Part shown: in pieces, positions 28,951 to 37,932 of the stretch | Layout: each line of letters starts with the position of its first letter | Position numbering within the stretch: position 1 is the first letter of the stretch | NCBI RefSeq assembly: GCF_016583565.1 | Contig: NZ_NRRF01000012.1 | Span: forward strand, 42,501-106,500 | Reading direction: 5' to 3' | Length of the DNA: 64,000 nt | DNA from: Thiocystis violacea | Lineage (GTDB): Bacteria; Pseudomonadota; Gammaproteobacteria; Chromatiales; Chromatiaceae | Program-made: the position numbers and the translations under genes | Notes under the pieces: generated by a model | The model's input: only the letters and a program-made list of their open reading frames with translations | Told to the model about the DNA's origin: nothing | Databases searched by the model: none

Positions 28951-31335
28951 TCAACGTTGGACGATGTCACTGCTCAGGATCTTCGGTGTGACAAAGATCA
29001 AGAGCTCGGAGTTTTTGTCTTGGCGCGCCTCTTGTTTGAAGAGACGCCCGAGCACCGGCACGTCGCCGAGCCAGGGCACCTGCTCCTTGGCGAATGTTTT
29101 CTCGCGCTCGAAGACGCCGCCCAGCACCACGGTTTCACCATTGTCCACGAGGACGTTGGTCGTGACCGAGCGGGTATTGACCGGTGGCACGCCAAGCACG
29201 ACGTTGGTGTAGTCGGGTGCGTCTTTGTGCACCTCGAGGTCCATGATGATCCGGTCGTCCGGCGTGATCTGCGGCGTCACGTCCAGCTGGAGGACCGCCT
29301 CCTTGAAGGCGACCGAGGTGTTGCCCTGGCCCGTCTGCTCCTGGTAAGGGATCTCCTGACCAACCTTGATGGTGGCCTGGTGCTTGTCGGACGTGATGAC
29401 GCGTGGACTGGAGACAATCTCCCCACGCCCCTCACGCTGCATGGCCGACAGCTCGAGCTGAATCAGATAGGAACCGACCTTGCCGATGAGGAAGTCGAGC
29501 GACCCGCTCGGATTGTAAATGGTGTTGGCCGGAAGATTGGTGATGAGGGTTGCGTTGCCGTCGTCATCCGTGAGCGTCGAGTTGTAGCGAGTTCCGGTTT
29601 CCGTATTGAGGCCGAAGGGTCCCGAGTCGTAGCCGGACAACGCTAGATTGCCATCCTGGCCACCAGCGATCAGCACCTCGTTGTTATTGAAGGAGCCCAT
29701 TGAGCCCGAAACGCCGAAACGAACGCCGAGATCGCGGGCGAATTCGTTGTTGGCGATAACGACGCGCGACTCGATCATGACCTGACGCACGGCGACGTCG
29801 AGCAAGTTGACGACCCGACGGACCTCTTCGAGCTGCGCCAGGGTATCCTGAACGATCAGGGTGTTCGTCCGCTCGTCGAACGTCACTGAGCCGCGCGGCG
29901 ACAAGATGCCGCGGTCCGATACACCCATCGAGGAGGCCGCGTTCGCAAGGGCGGCCACACCCACCGCATTGCGCGCTGAGGCAGTGCCGGTCGAGCGGGC
30001 ACCAGCGTTCATCCCGCCGGCAACGGTGGCGCCCCCGACGCCCTTCAGAACCGCCGCAAGCTCGGACGCCTTGGCATACCTGACCTGGATGAATTCGGTC
30101 CGCAGCGGTGCGAGCTCCTCGATCTTCTGGTTGGACTCCATCTCGAGCTGCTCTTGCGCCGCTAACTCTTGCGTTGGCGCCACCATGATCACATTGCCGT
30201 TCTGGCGCATCGAGAGACCCTTGGTCTTCAGGATGATGTCGAGGGCCTGATCCCAGGGGACGTTCTTCAGACGCAGCGTGATGTTGCCCTGCACGCTGTC
30301 GCTCGCGACCAGGTTGAGATCGGTGAAATCGGCGAGCACCTGCAGGACGGCGCGCACCTCGATGTCCTGAAAGTTCAGGGAAAGACGATCCCCCTCGTAC
30401 ACGACCTTCTTTCGAGCCAGGTCTTCCTTCTCGGCGGGTGTCAGCGGCCTGAAATCGAGCGTGAAGATCTCATCGGTCTGATAGGCCATGTAGTCGAAAT
30501 CGCCTTCCGTCTGCACTTCGATCTCGACGTTGTTTCCATTCGGGCGCGACTCGACGGCGGTGACCGGCGTCGCGAAGTCGACCACGTCCAGACGGCGGAA
30601 GAGCCGCTGAGGCAGCGAGGTCTCATAGAGATCGACATAGACGCGCGTACCCTGCTCGCGCACGGCCACGCGGCTGTCGGCGTTGGGCAAACGAATCATG
30701 ATACGCCCTTCGCCGCTGCTGCCGCGGCGGAAATCGATATCGCGCACAGCCGGACCCGTCGCGGCAGCGCGGCGCTCACGCGTCGGATAGCTCCAGTTGG
30801 GGGGCGGTGTCTGTGCGGCTCCTGCGTCGGTCTGCGCGACCGCGGCAGGCGGCGCCGCGGCCGCTGTAGGCGGCGGGGGCATCGCGGAGGCCACCTTGCC
30901 TTGTGTATCCACCCGGATGGTCACGGTGTTCCCTGACGAACTCACTTCGTAAGGCACGGGATCTGTCAGATTCAAGACGACTCGCGTTCGATCGCTTGCC
31001 TCGACGGCGACCAGGCTGTGGACCGCGCCGACCCCAATGGGCACGGCCTTGCTGTCCAGCTTGTTGGTGACACCTGGAAGGTCCAAGGCGATCCGGGCGG
31101 GCGACTCGGTCGCAAAGGCCTCCGGCGTGGGGATCGGGCCGCTCAAATCGAGCTGGATCTCGACCTTGCTCCCAGGCAGCGCGGCGAACTGAACCTTCTG
31201 CAAGTCGGTTGCAAGGGCTGGGAAGGCCAGCGCCAAGAATAAGGCCGAGAGCGCGATGCGGCTGGCTCTCGGGCGTCGGTCGTCCAGCCTCGTGTGCGGC
31301 CTGGCCACCCGGGCACTGTTGAATGGGCTGTTCAT
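28951..31335 (-). CDS. pilQ: type IV pilus secretin PilQ
   Basis: Outer-membrane channel for the type IV pilus. After a signal peptide (LFLALAFPALA/TD) come two AMIN domains that bind peptidoglycan (about residues 35-110 and 170-260), separated by a Pro/Ala-rich linker. N0/N1 domains follow (LSLNFQDIEVRAVLQVLADF; EFIQVRYAKASELAAVLKG), then the secretin core (GEIVSSPRVITSDKHQATIK; VPWLGDVPVLGRLFKQ). I prefer the ATG at 31335, which has GAGGAGG 10 nt upstream. The ATG at 31359 would overlap the pilP stop by 4 nt. It is the last gene of pilMNOPQ. Confidence 0.97.
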   Translation of the reverse strand: MNSPFNSARVARPHTRLDDRRPRASRIALSALFLALAFPALATDLQKVQFAALPGSKVEIQLDLSGPIPTPEAFATESPARIALDLPGVTNKLDSKAVPIGVGAVHSLVAVEASDRTRVVLNLTDPVPYEVSSSGNTVTIRVDTQGKVASAMPPPPTAAAAPPAAVAQTDAGAAQTPPPNWSYPTRERRAAATGPAVRDIDFRRGSSGEGRIMIRLPNADSRVAVREQGTRVYVDLYETSLPQRLFRRLDVVDFATPVTAVESRPNGNNVEIEVQTEGDFDYMAYQTDEIFTLDFRPLTPAEKEDLARKKVVYEGDRLSLNFQDIEVRAVLQVLADFTDLNLVASDSVQGNITLRLKNVPWDQALDIILKTKGLSMRQNGNVIMVAPTQELAAQEQLEMESNQKIEELAPLRTEFIQVRYAKASELAAVLKGVGGATVAGGMNAGARSTGTASARNAVGVAALANAASSMGVSDRGILSPRGSVTFDERTNTLIVQDTLAQLEEVRRVVNLLDVAVRQVMIESRVVIANNEFARDLGVRFGVSGSMGSFNNNEVLIAGGQDGNLALSGYDSGPFGLNTETGTRYNSTLTDDDGNATLITNLPANTIYNPSGSLDFLIGKVGSYLIQLELSAMQREGRGEIVSSPRVITSDKHQATIKVGQEIPYQEQTGQGNTSVAFKEAVLQLDVTPQITPDDRIIMDLEVHKDAPDYTNVVLGVPPVNTRSVTTNVLVDNGETVVLGGVFEREKTFAKEQVPWLGDVPVLGRLFKQEARQDKNSELLIFVTPKILSSDIVQR

Positions 31336-31355
31336 CGCGGTCTTCCCTCCTCGGA

Positions 31356-31883
31356 TCATTGAGTCAGCGCGAGCGTGGCCGCGCGTTCACGCCATTGGCC
31401 AGGCGCATCTGAGACGATTTCGGTCAACTGGATCGCGTCGTTCCCGATGCTGATGATCTGGCCATTGTTCTGGCCGAGATAATTGCCGACTCTAACGCGA
31501 TGAAGGATGCCTTCCTTGGTGCGGATCAGACCCCAACGCTCATTGCCGAGATCCAGGGTGCCGACCATGCGAAGTGAATCCAGCGGGGAACTCTCGAGCT
31601 CCTCCTTCCGACGATTCGGATCCGGTGCAAGACCGCCAGCCTCGGCGATTTCTTCCTCGGGCTCCGACTGTGCATCTGGCACGAAGGGGTCACGCCGGTC
31701 GCCCGGTTCGTAGACGAAGGTATCGACGGGCTTGATCTCGGGAAGCGGCTCGATCGGACCCGGCGGGCGCGCCAGGACGGACTGAACATAGGCCTGGAGC
31801 TCGCCCATCTTGTCCCCCCCGCAACCGACGAGCAAGAATGGGACGCAGAGCCAGAGGGTATTCAGGTGCTGACGGCGAATCAT
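31356..31883 (-). CDS. pilP: type IV pilus assembly lipoprotein PilP
   Basis: Inner-membrane lipoprotein of 175 residues joining PilN/PilO to the secretin PilQ. The lipobox is LVGC (C21). An unstructured Pro/Glu-rich segment comes before the HR-like beta domain (about residues 95-170: LDSLRMVGTLDLGNERWGLI; VRVGNYLGQNNGQI). It overlaps pilO by 4 nt. Confidence 0.95.
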   Translation of the reverse strand: MIRRQHLNTLWLCVPFLLVGCGGDKMGELQAYVQSVLARPPGPIEPLPEIKPVDTFVYEPGDRRDPFVPDAQSEPEEEIAEAGGLAPDPNRRKEELESSPLDSLRMVGTLDLGNERWGLIRTKEGILHRVRVGNYLGQNNGQIISIGNDAIQLTEIVSDAPGQWRERAATLALTQ

Positions 31884-32494
31884 TGGGCCGTCTCCTCATC
31901 CAGATAGCGATAGGTCTTGACGGTCGCCTGCAACGTCAGGTTGCTGCCGGGCTCGTTCTGCTGGGCACCACGGCCGGCCGCGTCCTCGATCTCCACGTCG
32001 TGAATGGTCACGATCCGCGGGAGCGCGGCCAATCCGCTGATGAAGCGTCCGAAGTCGTGATAATTGCCGTTCACGCGCACGCGGATCGGGAGTTCCGAGT
32101 AGAAGTCCTTCGTGACCTCGCTCTCAGGCTGGAAGAGTTCGAATTCGAGCCCGTTCGCGAGACCGGTTTGCGAGACGTCCACCAACAGCGAGGCGACCTC
32201 GGTCTTGTTCGGCAGTTGGCGCAGCATGGCGCCGAAGGACTCCTTCATCTCCGCAAGCTGGTTGCGGTAAGCCTCGAGATTCGCCGCCTTCTTCTGCTTG
32301 GCTTCGAAGGTACCGCGCAGATCTCGCTCGGTCGACTGCGCCTGTGTGAGCCGCACGAGCTGATCCTTGGTATCGAAGTAGTAAGCCGCACCGCCGAGCG
32401 CGATGCAGGCCAAAGCAATGGCGACGGCTTTGACCGGGAGCGGCCATTCGCCGAAGCTATTCAGATCGAGTTGGTTGAGCTCATTCAGATCCAT
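31880..32494 (-). CDS. pilO: type IV pilus assembly protein PilO
   Basis: A 204-residue inner-membrane protein with one transmembrane helix (VKAVAIALACIALGGAAYYF, about residues 22-42), a coiled coil and a ferredoxin-like periplasmic domain (FELFQPESEVTKDFYSELPI; RFISGLAALPRIVTIHDVEI). It forms heterodimers with PilN in known systems. It follows pilN by 56 bp and overlaps pilP by 4 nt. Confidence 0.95.
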   Translation of the reverse strand: MDLNELNQLDLNSFGEWPLPVKAVAIALACIALGGAAYYFDTKDQLVRLTQAQSTERDLRGTFEAKQKKAANLEAYRNQLAEMKESFGAMLRQLPNKTEVASLLVDVSQTGLANGLEFELFQPESEVTKDFYSELPIRVRVNGNYHDFGRFISGLAALPRIVTIHDVEIEDAAGRGAQQNEPGSNLTLQATVKTYRYLDEETAQ

Positions 32495-32550
32495 GACCGC
32501 ATCCCATTCGGTTTGCCTCGGATTGCTTGGTGCTACGACCGAAGCCGAGC

Positions 32551-33123
32551 TTAGGTTTGGTCGCCGGCTTCCGTCTCCGCGGTCGGGCTGACCTGGTCGA
32601 ACGAAAGACGGAAATGACTCAGACCCGTGCCTGTCTTGTCCTTGTTCTCGATCAGCATCAGGCGTGGCTTCCCGATCGACTGCGAGCCTTCGACCTGGCT
32701 CATGAAGGCGGAGACACGCGCGTTGGATTGCGCCCGGCCCTCGATGACCACGGAGCGGCCAGTCTGCTGGACCTTCGTCAAATAGACGCCTGCCGGCAGG
32801 GCTGTGACCAGCTCGTCGAACAAGCGAACGATCTCCGGCCGGCTCGTCTGGAGTTTCTGGATGATGTCCATGCGAGCCAGGAGATCGGCCTTCGTCTTCT
32901 CGAGCTCATCAATCTCTTTGATCTTGCGATCGAGAGCGGCGATCTGGGTCTGGAGGTAGGTATTCTTCGCCTGCTGGCCGCTGATCCTGTCCTCGTTGTA
33001 GACATGGACGAGCACCGCGCCGGCGAAGGTAATGGCGAGCGCGATTCCAAGCGCCGTCAGGAAGTCCTTCTGACGTTGTTGGCGCGCTTCTTCACGCCAC
33101 GGGAGTAGATTGATGCGCGCCAT
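32551..33123 (-). CDS. pilN: type IV pilus assembly protein PilN
   Basis: A 190-residue inner-membrane protein. The short N-terminal tail carries the PilM-binding motif INLLPWREE right after the start. One transmembrane helix (about residues 22-40) leads into a coiled coil and a periplasmic ferredoxin-like domain with FDELVTALPAGVYLTKVQQT. The start lies directly after the pilM stop. Confidence 0.96.
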   Translation of the reverse strand: MARINLLPWREEARQQRQKDFLTALGIALAITFAGAVLVHVYNEDRISGQQAKNTYLQTQIAALDRKIKEIDELEKTKADLLARMDIIQKLQTSRPEIVRLFDELVTALPAGVYLTKVQQTGRSVVIEGRAQSNARVSAFMSQVEGSQSIGKPRLMLIENKDKTGTGLSHFRLSFDQVSPTAETEAGDQT

Positions 33124-34197
33124 CTAATCGAACCCTCTCAGCGCGAGGCCGACCGCCACCATCATTCCGGGCGCTTCTCGCATGAGTTGTTGGGATTTGA
33201 TGTCGGGTGAGAGCGACATCTGACTGAAGGGATTGGCGACCATGGTCGGGACCTTCAGTCGATCCTCCACCAGGGCATCAATCCGGGGAATGCTGGCCGG
33301 ACCGCCGGCGAGCAGGATCTGGTCGACCTTGTTGAAGGTCGTTCCCGAGTAGAAGAACTGGAGCGCGCGGCCGATCTGCTGAGCCAGGGCCTCCTTGAAA
33401 GGCCCCAAGACGTCGATCTCGTAGGTCTCGGCGACATCGCCATCCATGATCTGCTGCGTCGCTTGTTCGCGGGTGAGGCCGTAGCGCCGCTGAACCTCCT
33501 CGCGCAGTTGCTGACCGCCGAAATTCTGCTCGCGCGTATAGATGATCTGGCCGTCGTTCAGGACGTGGAGCGTCGTGGTTGCGGAGCCCACATCCACGAT
33601 CGCAAGGGTCTTGGAAGCGCCCGCGTCCTTGCGCATGCGTTGGATCAGCGAGCAGGCATTCTCCATCGCGTAGGCCTCGACATCGACGATGGTCGGGATC
33701 AGGCCCGCAAGCTCGAGCACACTGACGCGATCGTCCACATTCTCCCGACGCGATGCCGCCAGCAGGACGTCCAGGACCTCGGGGCTGTTCTTCGATGGAC
33801 CGATGACGTCGAAGTCGAGATTGACCTCTTCGAGCGGGTAGGGGATGTATTGATCGGCCTCGAGCTGGATTTGGGTCTCCATTTCGGCGTCACTCAGCGT
33901 CGCCGGCAGGGTAATCACCTTGGTGATGACGGCCGAGCCAGCCACCGCAATCGCGGCCTTCTTGGTCTTGGTGCCCGCCTTGGTCACGGCCTTGCGGATG
34001 CACTGTCCGACCGCTTCGGGCTCGACGATCTTCTTCTCGGCGACGGCATTACCAGGAAGCGGCTCGATCGCATAGTGCTCGACCCGATAGTGTCCCGCCT
34101 TGGAGCCAGAGGTTTGCGAAAGCTCGATCAACTTGATGGCCGTCGAGCTGATGTCTATCCCCAAGAGGGGACTGTTCTTGCGACTGAGGCCAAACAT
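33124..34197 (-). CDS. pilM: type IV pilus assembly protein PilM (actin-like)
   Basis: Cytoplasmic ATP-binding protein of the FtsA/actin fold that connects the pilus motor with PilN. It starts MFGLSRKNSPLLGIDISSTA, and the phosphate-binding loops LAIVDVGSATTTLHVL and LLAGGPASIPRIDALVEDRL are clear. The ATG at 34197 gives 357 residues, the family size; the upstream extension lacks similarity to the family. It opens pilMNOPQ. In Pseudomonas the divergent neighbour is ponA, which is not present here. Confidence 0.96.
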   Translation of the reverse strand: MFGLSRKNSPLLGIDISSTAIKLIELSQTSGSKAGHYRVEHYAIEPLPGNAVAEKKIVEPEAVGQCIRKAVTKAGTKTKKAAIAVAGSAVITKVITLPATLSDAEMETQIQLEADQYIPYPLEEVNLDFDVIGPSKNSPEVLDVLLAASRRENVDDRVSVLELAGLIPTIVDVEAYAMENACSLIQRMRKDAGASKTLAIVDVGSATTTLHVLNDGQIIYTREQNFGGQQLREEVQRRYGLTREQATQQIMDGDVAETYEIDVLGPFKEALAQQIGRALQFFYSGTTFNKVDQILLAGGPASIPRIDALVEDRLKVPTMVANPFSQMSLSPDIKSQQLMREAPGMMVAVGLALRGFD

Positions 34198-34891
34198 ATT
34201 TATCTCGCTGATTCGTATCCGTCGAGGAGTGTATGAGCTTGAATTCCGTGCTGTCGTGAAAAGATAACAGACTTGACGTGTGGAATGAGCCCCTTCATGC
34301 GACTCCCTCCATACCACTCGTCAGACAGCATAAGCCCGACGAGTCGGTCGCGTGGACAGCTCGGATGGAGCCTGCCGAGTCAGGCCGAAGGGCCGCGGCG
34401 GCTGAGGATACGCGAAACAGATGCTTCTTGAACTTGTCCTGGTGCTCGTTTTCTTCACGGCGAGGCACATGTTCTCTCCCTGTTATCCCTCAATACCGAG
34501 ACAGCAACTGGCGTAACTGCCACAAATAGCTGCGCGCCATTATAGCCACATCCTCCTGCTGAGATGCTAGCGCGGCGTCATTTTTCGTGGAAGATATTGA
34601 CCTAAGTCTGCGCGCGCAAAGGTCCATCGGCGCTTACTCGATTGCTGCGGCGCAGGGTCGCCGTCACCTTCGTCAAGACGCAACTGTTGCCCCGATGCAA
34701 CAAGGCTCCGCCTGTTTCGACTGGCGGTGGATTGTCTGGCCAGATGAGCTTGGCTCCGCGTGGATGAATCGCGCGGGTCTGGCGTCTCGCCTGACCGGTG
34801 ATTCAATGCGACGATGCGCGGTGATCGGAAACGAATCTGCGAATCCGGCAGCCGCGCACCCTGCTCGCACATGCAGAAGAGGAGCTATTCG
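34198..34891. other. 694-bp divergent intergenic region upstream of pilM
   Basis: No gene recognised. It should hold the pilM promoter (minus) and that of the 34892 gene (plus). A perfect -10-like TATAAT lies on the minus strand at 34544-34539, about 340 bp before pilM, but its -35 region is poor. I see no remnant of the ponA gene expected at this position in relatives. Confidence 0.5.
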
Positions 34892-35527
34892 ATGGCTGGA
34901 CGAGACCGTTCAAACGCACTCAAAGAGCGCCTGGCTTACGAAGCCGCGCGCATCATGGTCGAGCAGGGGTTGTCCGATTTCGATCGGGCCCGGCGCAAAG
35001 CCGCCGAGCGAGCCGGAATCCAGGATCGCCGACACTGGCCAACAAACGAGGCGGTCCGTGATGCCGTTCTGATCCAGCAGCGGCTGTTTCTTGGATCCGC
35101 GCACGCCCGCGAGCGTCACAGCCTGCGTCAGCAGGCCCTACAGGCGATGCAGACCTTCGCGGCGTTCTCGCCATGGCTGGTCGGGTCGGTGCTCACCGGC
35201 ATGGGCGATCGTCAGACCGGCGTCGAATTGTTTCTCTTCGCCGATCGGCCGGAAGACGTCCTCTTCGCCCTCGTGGAGCAGCGGATTCCTTGGCGGGAAG
35301 CCGAGCGTAGCCTGCGTTATCCGGGAGGACAGCGCAGTGCTCACCCGGTTTTTCGTTTCATGGCCGGTGAGATCCCCTTCGAGCTGATCGTGCTGCCACG
35401 TCAGTGCCGCCGACATCCGCCGCTGGATCCGATCACGGATCGACCCCAGCGCGGCGCGGATGTCGACGAGGTCGAGCAGCTGCTCGCCGAGGAGGATGCC
35501 GGCTATCGCTTCGAGATGGGCAGGTAG
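34892..35527 (+). CDS. conserved protein of unknown function, possibly nucleotidyltransferase-like
   Basis: A 211-residue soluble protein with no signal or membrane segment. The N-terminal third is helical and basic ([28 protein letters not shown]). The C-terminal part is alpha/beta ([38 protein letters not shown]). The GSV-lead strand followed by a charged strand recalls the minimal nucleotidyltransferase fold, but the catalytic DxD pattern is not evident. I recall similar beta/gammaproteobacterial proteins with inconsistent database names. GAGGAG about 7 nt before the ATG at 34892 supports the start. Its 3' end overlaps the convergent gltA by 25 bp. The function is not known. Confidence 0.8.
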   Translation: MAGRDRSNALKERLAYEAARIMVEQGLSDFDRARRKAAERAGIQDRRHWPTNEAVRDAVLIQQRLFLGSAHARERHSLRQQALQAMQTFAAFSPWLVGSVLTGMGDRQTGVELFLFADRPEDVLFALVEQRIPWREAERSLRYPGGQRSAHPVFRFMAGEIPFELIVLPRQCRRHPPLDPITDRPQRGADVDEVEQLLAEEDAGYRFEMGR

Positions 35528-36798
35528 TCGCGCTGGGTGGGTCCGCAATAGATTTGGCGGGGTCGGCCGATCCGGTTGCTGGAGTCCGACATCATTTCCA
35601 TCCAGTGCGAGACCCAGCCCACGGTTCGGGCGACCGCGAACATTACCGTGAACATGTTGCGGGGAATGCCGAGCGCCTGGTAGATGATGCCTGAGTAGAA
35701 GTCGACGTTCGGGTAGAGCTGGCGCTCGACGAAGTATTCGTCGTTGAGCGCGATCTCCTCCAGCTTCATGGCGAGCTCGAAGAGCGGGTTATTGGCATCC
35801 GCCAGTTCATCGAGAACCTGATGGCAGACCTCGCGGATGATCTTGGCGCGCGGGTCGTAGTTCTTGTAGACCCTGTGTCCGAAGCCCATGAGTCGGAAGG
35901 GATCGTCCTTGTCCTTCGCCTTTTCGATGAAGCGCTGCACGTTCTTGACATCACCGATCTCGAGCAGCATGTCGAGCACCGCCTCGTTGGCGCCCCCGTG
36001 AGCCGGACCCCAGAGCGAGGCGATTCCCGCCGCGATACAGGCGAAGGGATTGGCCCCGGAGCTACCCGCGAGCCGAACGGTCGATGTGCTGGCATTCTGC
36101 TCGTGGTCGGCATGGAGAATGAAGAGCAGATTCATCGCCTTCTCGGCGATCAGGCCAGGCTTGTAGTGCTCGCATGGCGTCGCGAACATCATGTGGAGGA
36201 AGTTCGCGCAATAGCGCAGGTCGTTACGCGGGTACATGATCGGCTCGCCGACGCTGTGCTTATAGGCGGCGGCCGCGATGGTGGGCAGTTTCGCGATGAG
36301 TCTGTGTGCCGAGATCTCGCGATGGCGCGGATCATTGACGCTCAGCGAATCGTGGTAGAAAGCGGACAGGGAGCCCACCACGCCCACGAGCATCGACATG
36401 GGGTGTGCGTCGTAGTGAAACCCGTCGAGAAAATCCTTGAGGTTCTCATTGAGCATGGTGTGGCGGGTGATGATCTTCTCAAAACCCAGCAGCGCCTTCT
36501 CGTCAGGGAGATCGCCGTAGAGCAAGAGGTAGGCGACCTCCAAGAAGCTCGCCTTGGTCGCGAGCTGCTCGATGGGGTAGCCGCGGTAGAGCAAGACGCC
36601 TTCCTCGCCGTCGATGAAGGTAATGGCGCTGTTGCAGCTGGCGGTCGACATGAAGCCAGGGTCGTAGGTGAAGAACCCGGCTTCCTTGTAGAGCGAGGAG
36701 ATATCCACCGCAGCTGGTCCCAGGATCCCCTGTTTCAGCGGGAATTCATGCCGCTCTCCAGTGGCATTGTTGATCACGGTGATGGTTTCGTTCGACAT
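35503..36798 (-). CDS. gltA: citrate synthase (type II)
   Basis: Condenses acetyl-CoA and oxaloacetate. The 431-residue length and N-terminal beta domain are those of the hexameric, NADH-sensitive gammaproteobacterial type. Active-site stretches are [24 protein letters not shown] and [14 protein letters not shown]. The ATG at 36798 has AGGAG 8 nt upstream; the in-frame start at 36816 does not. It follows mdh by 93 bp on the same strand, after malic enzyme, forming a small C4-metabolism cluster. Confidence 0.98.
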   Translation of the reverse strand: MSNETITVINNATGERHEFPLKQGILGPAAVDISSLYKEAGFFTYDPGFMSTASCNSAITFIDGEEGVLLYRGYPIEQLATKASFLEVAYLLLYGDLPDEKALLGFEKIITRHTMLNENLKDFLDGFHYDAHPMSMLVGVVGSLSAFYHDSLSVNDPRHREISAHRLIAKLPTIAAAAYKHSVGEPIMYPRNDLRYCANFLHMMFATPCEHYKPGLIAEKAMNLLFILHADHEQNASTSTVRLAGSSGANPFACIAAGIASLWGPAHGGANEAVLDMLLEIGDVKNVQRFIEKAKDKDDPFRLMGFGHRVYKNYDPRAKIIREVCHQVLDELADANNPLFELAMKLEEIALNDEYFVERQLYPNVDFYSGIIYQALGIPRNMFTVMFAVARTVGWVSHWMEMMSDSSNRIGRPRQIYCGPTQRDYLPISKR

Positions 36799-36891
36799 TA
36801 GCTCGCTCCTGGCCAAGGCTGTTCCTGGTGCTCGATCACCATTGAGGAACAGCGCGTGTGGTTTTCGAGTCAGTGGGCGCCAAAAGCCGCC

Positions 36892-37824
36892 TCAGTGGAT
36901 GTCTCGCACTCGCTCGATTTCAGCCCGCACGGCTGAGGCGGACTTGTCGAAATCCGCGCGCTCGCGGTCATTGAGGTTCAGCTCGACGACCGACTCCACG
37001 CCTTTCTCGCCGAGGATGCAGGGCACGCCCATGGCGATATCCGCTTCGCCATACTCGCCTTCGAGCAGGGCGACACAGGGCAGCACACGCCGCCTGTTGT
37101 TGACGATGGCGTCGACCATGGCCGCCACCGCCGCACCAGGGGCGTCATAGGCGCTCGAACTCTTGCGCAACGCAAGGATCTCCGCGCCACCCTTGCGCGT
37201 GCGCTCGTTGATGGCCTCGATGCGCTCATCCGAGAGGAAATATGAAATGGGTATGCCGTTGATAGTGCAAAAGCGCGAGACGGGAACCATGGTGTCGCCG
37301 TGCCCGCCAAGCACCATGGTGGTGATGTCCAGGGCGGAGAACCCGGTCTCCTGCGCGATGAAGCTGGCCATGCGGGAGGCGTCCAGCACCCCGGCCTGAC
37401 CGAAGACCCGACTGCGATCCCAGCCGGTCCGTTGGGCGACCCGGTAGGTCAGGGCATCCACGGGGTTGGAGACCAGCAGCATCATGGCATTGGGTGCGTG
37501 CGCCATGACATGGTCCGTGACCTCGTCAATGATGCGGGTATTGGTCTCCAAGACGTCGGCCCGCGACATCCCCGGCTTGCGCGGAATGCCCGCAGTGACG
37601 ATGACGAGCTCGGAATCCTTGAGGATGCGGGGGTCGTTGCTGCCTTGGATGACGCAATCGAACTCGAAGAAAGGCGCTGTCTGCAGGATGTCCAGCGCGA
37701 TCCCTTCCGGCACGTCCTCGCGAACATCGAAGAGTGCGATCTCTCGGCAGAACTCCTCTTCCGCCAGGATCTGCGCCGTTGTTTCACCGACGCGGCCAGC
37801 GCCCACGATACTGATCTTTTTCAC
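36892..37824 (-). CDS. mdh: malate dehydrogenase (LDH-like type)
   Basis: NAD-dependent malate/oxaloacetate interconversion. The nucleotide motif is IVGAGRVGETTAQ and the Asp in ALFDV points to NAD. Substrate arginines lie in PRKPGMSRADVLETN and the catalytic His in LGGHGDTMVPVS. The 310-residue length and these motifs place it in the tetrameric, LDH-like MDH group rather than the E. coli dimeric type. The start is GTG at 37824, with GGAGGAG upstream; the longer frame is not family-like. It lies between maeB and gltA. Confidence 0.95.
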   Translation of the reverse strand: MKKISIVGAGRVGETTAQILAEEEFCREIALFDVREDVPEGIALDILQTAPFFEFDCVIQGSNDPRILKDSELVIVTAGIPRKPGMSRADVLETNTRIIDEVTDHVMAHAPNAMMLLVSNPVDALTYRVAQRTGWDRSRVFGQAGVLDASRMASFIAQETGFSALDITTMVLGGHGDTMVPVSRFCTINGIPISYFLSDERIEAINERTRKGGAEILALRKSSSAYDAPGAAVAAMVDAIVNNRRRVLPCVALLEGEYGEADIAMGVPCILGEKGVESVVELNLNDRERADFDKSASAVRAEIERVRDIH

Positions 37825-37932
37825 GTCTCTGCTCCTCCGGTCGATTGGATGGTTATCCGTCGGATGCTCGGGATTACAGAGATTCGCCAACGTCGGCCGT
37901 TGTCGACCCGAGCCTTCAGCCAATCATACTGG

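Noticed and set aside
34273..34305. TTGACG on the plus strand as a promoter for the 34892 gene
   Set aside because: No matching -10 at 16-18 nt and over 580 bp from the start codon.
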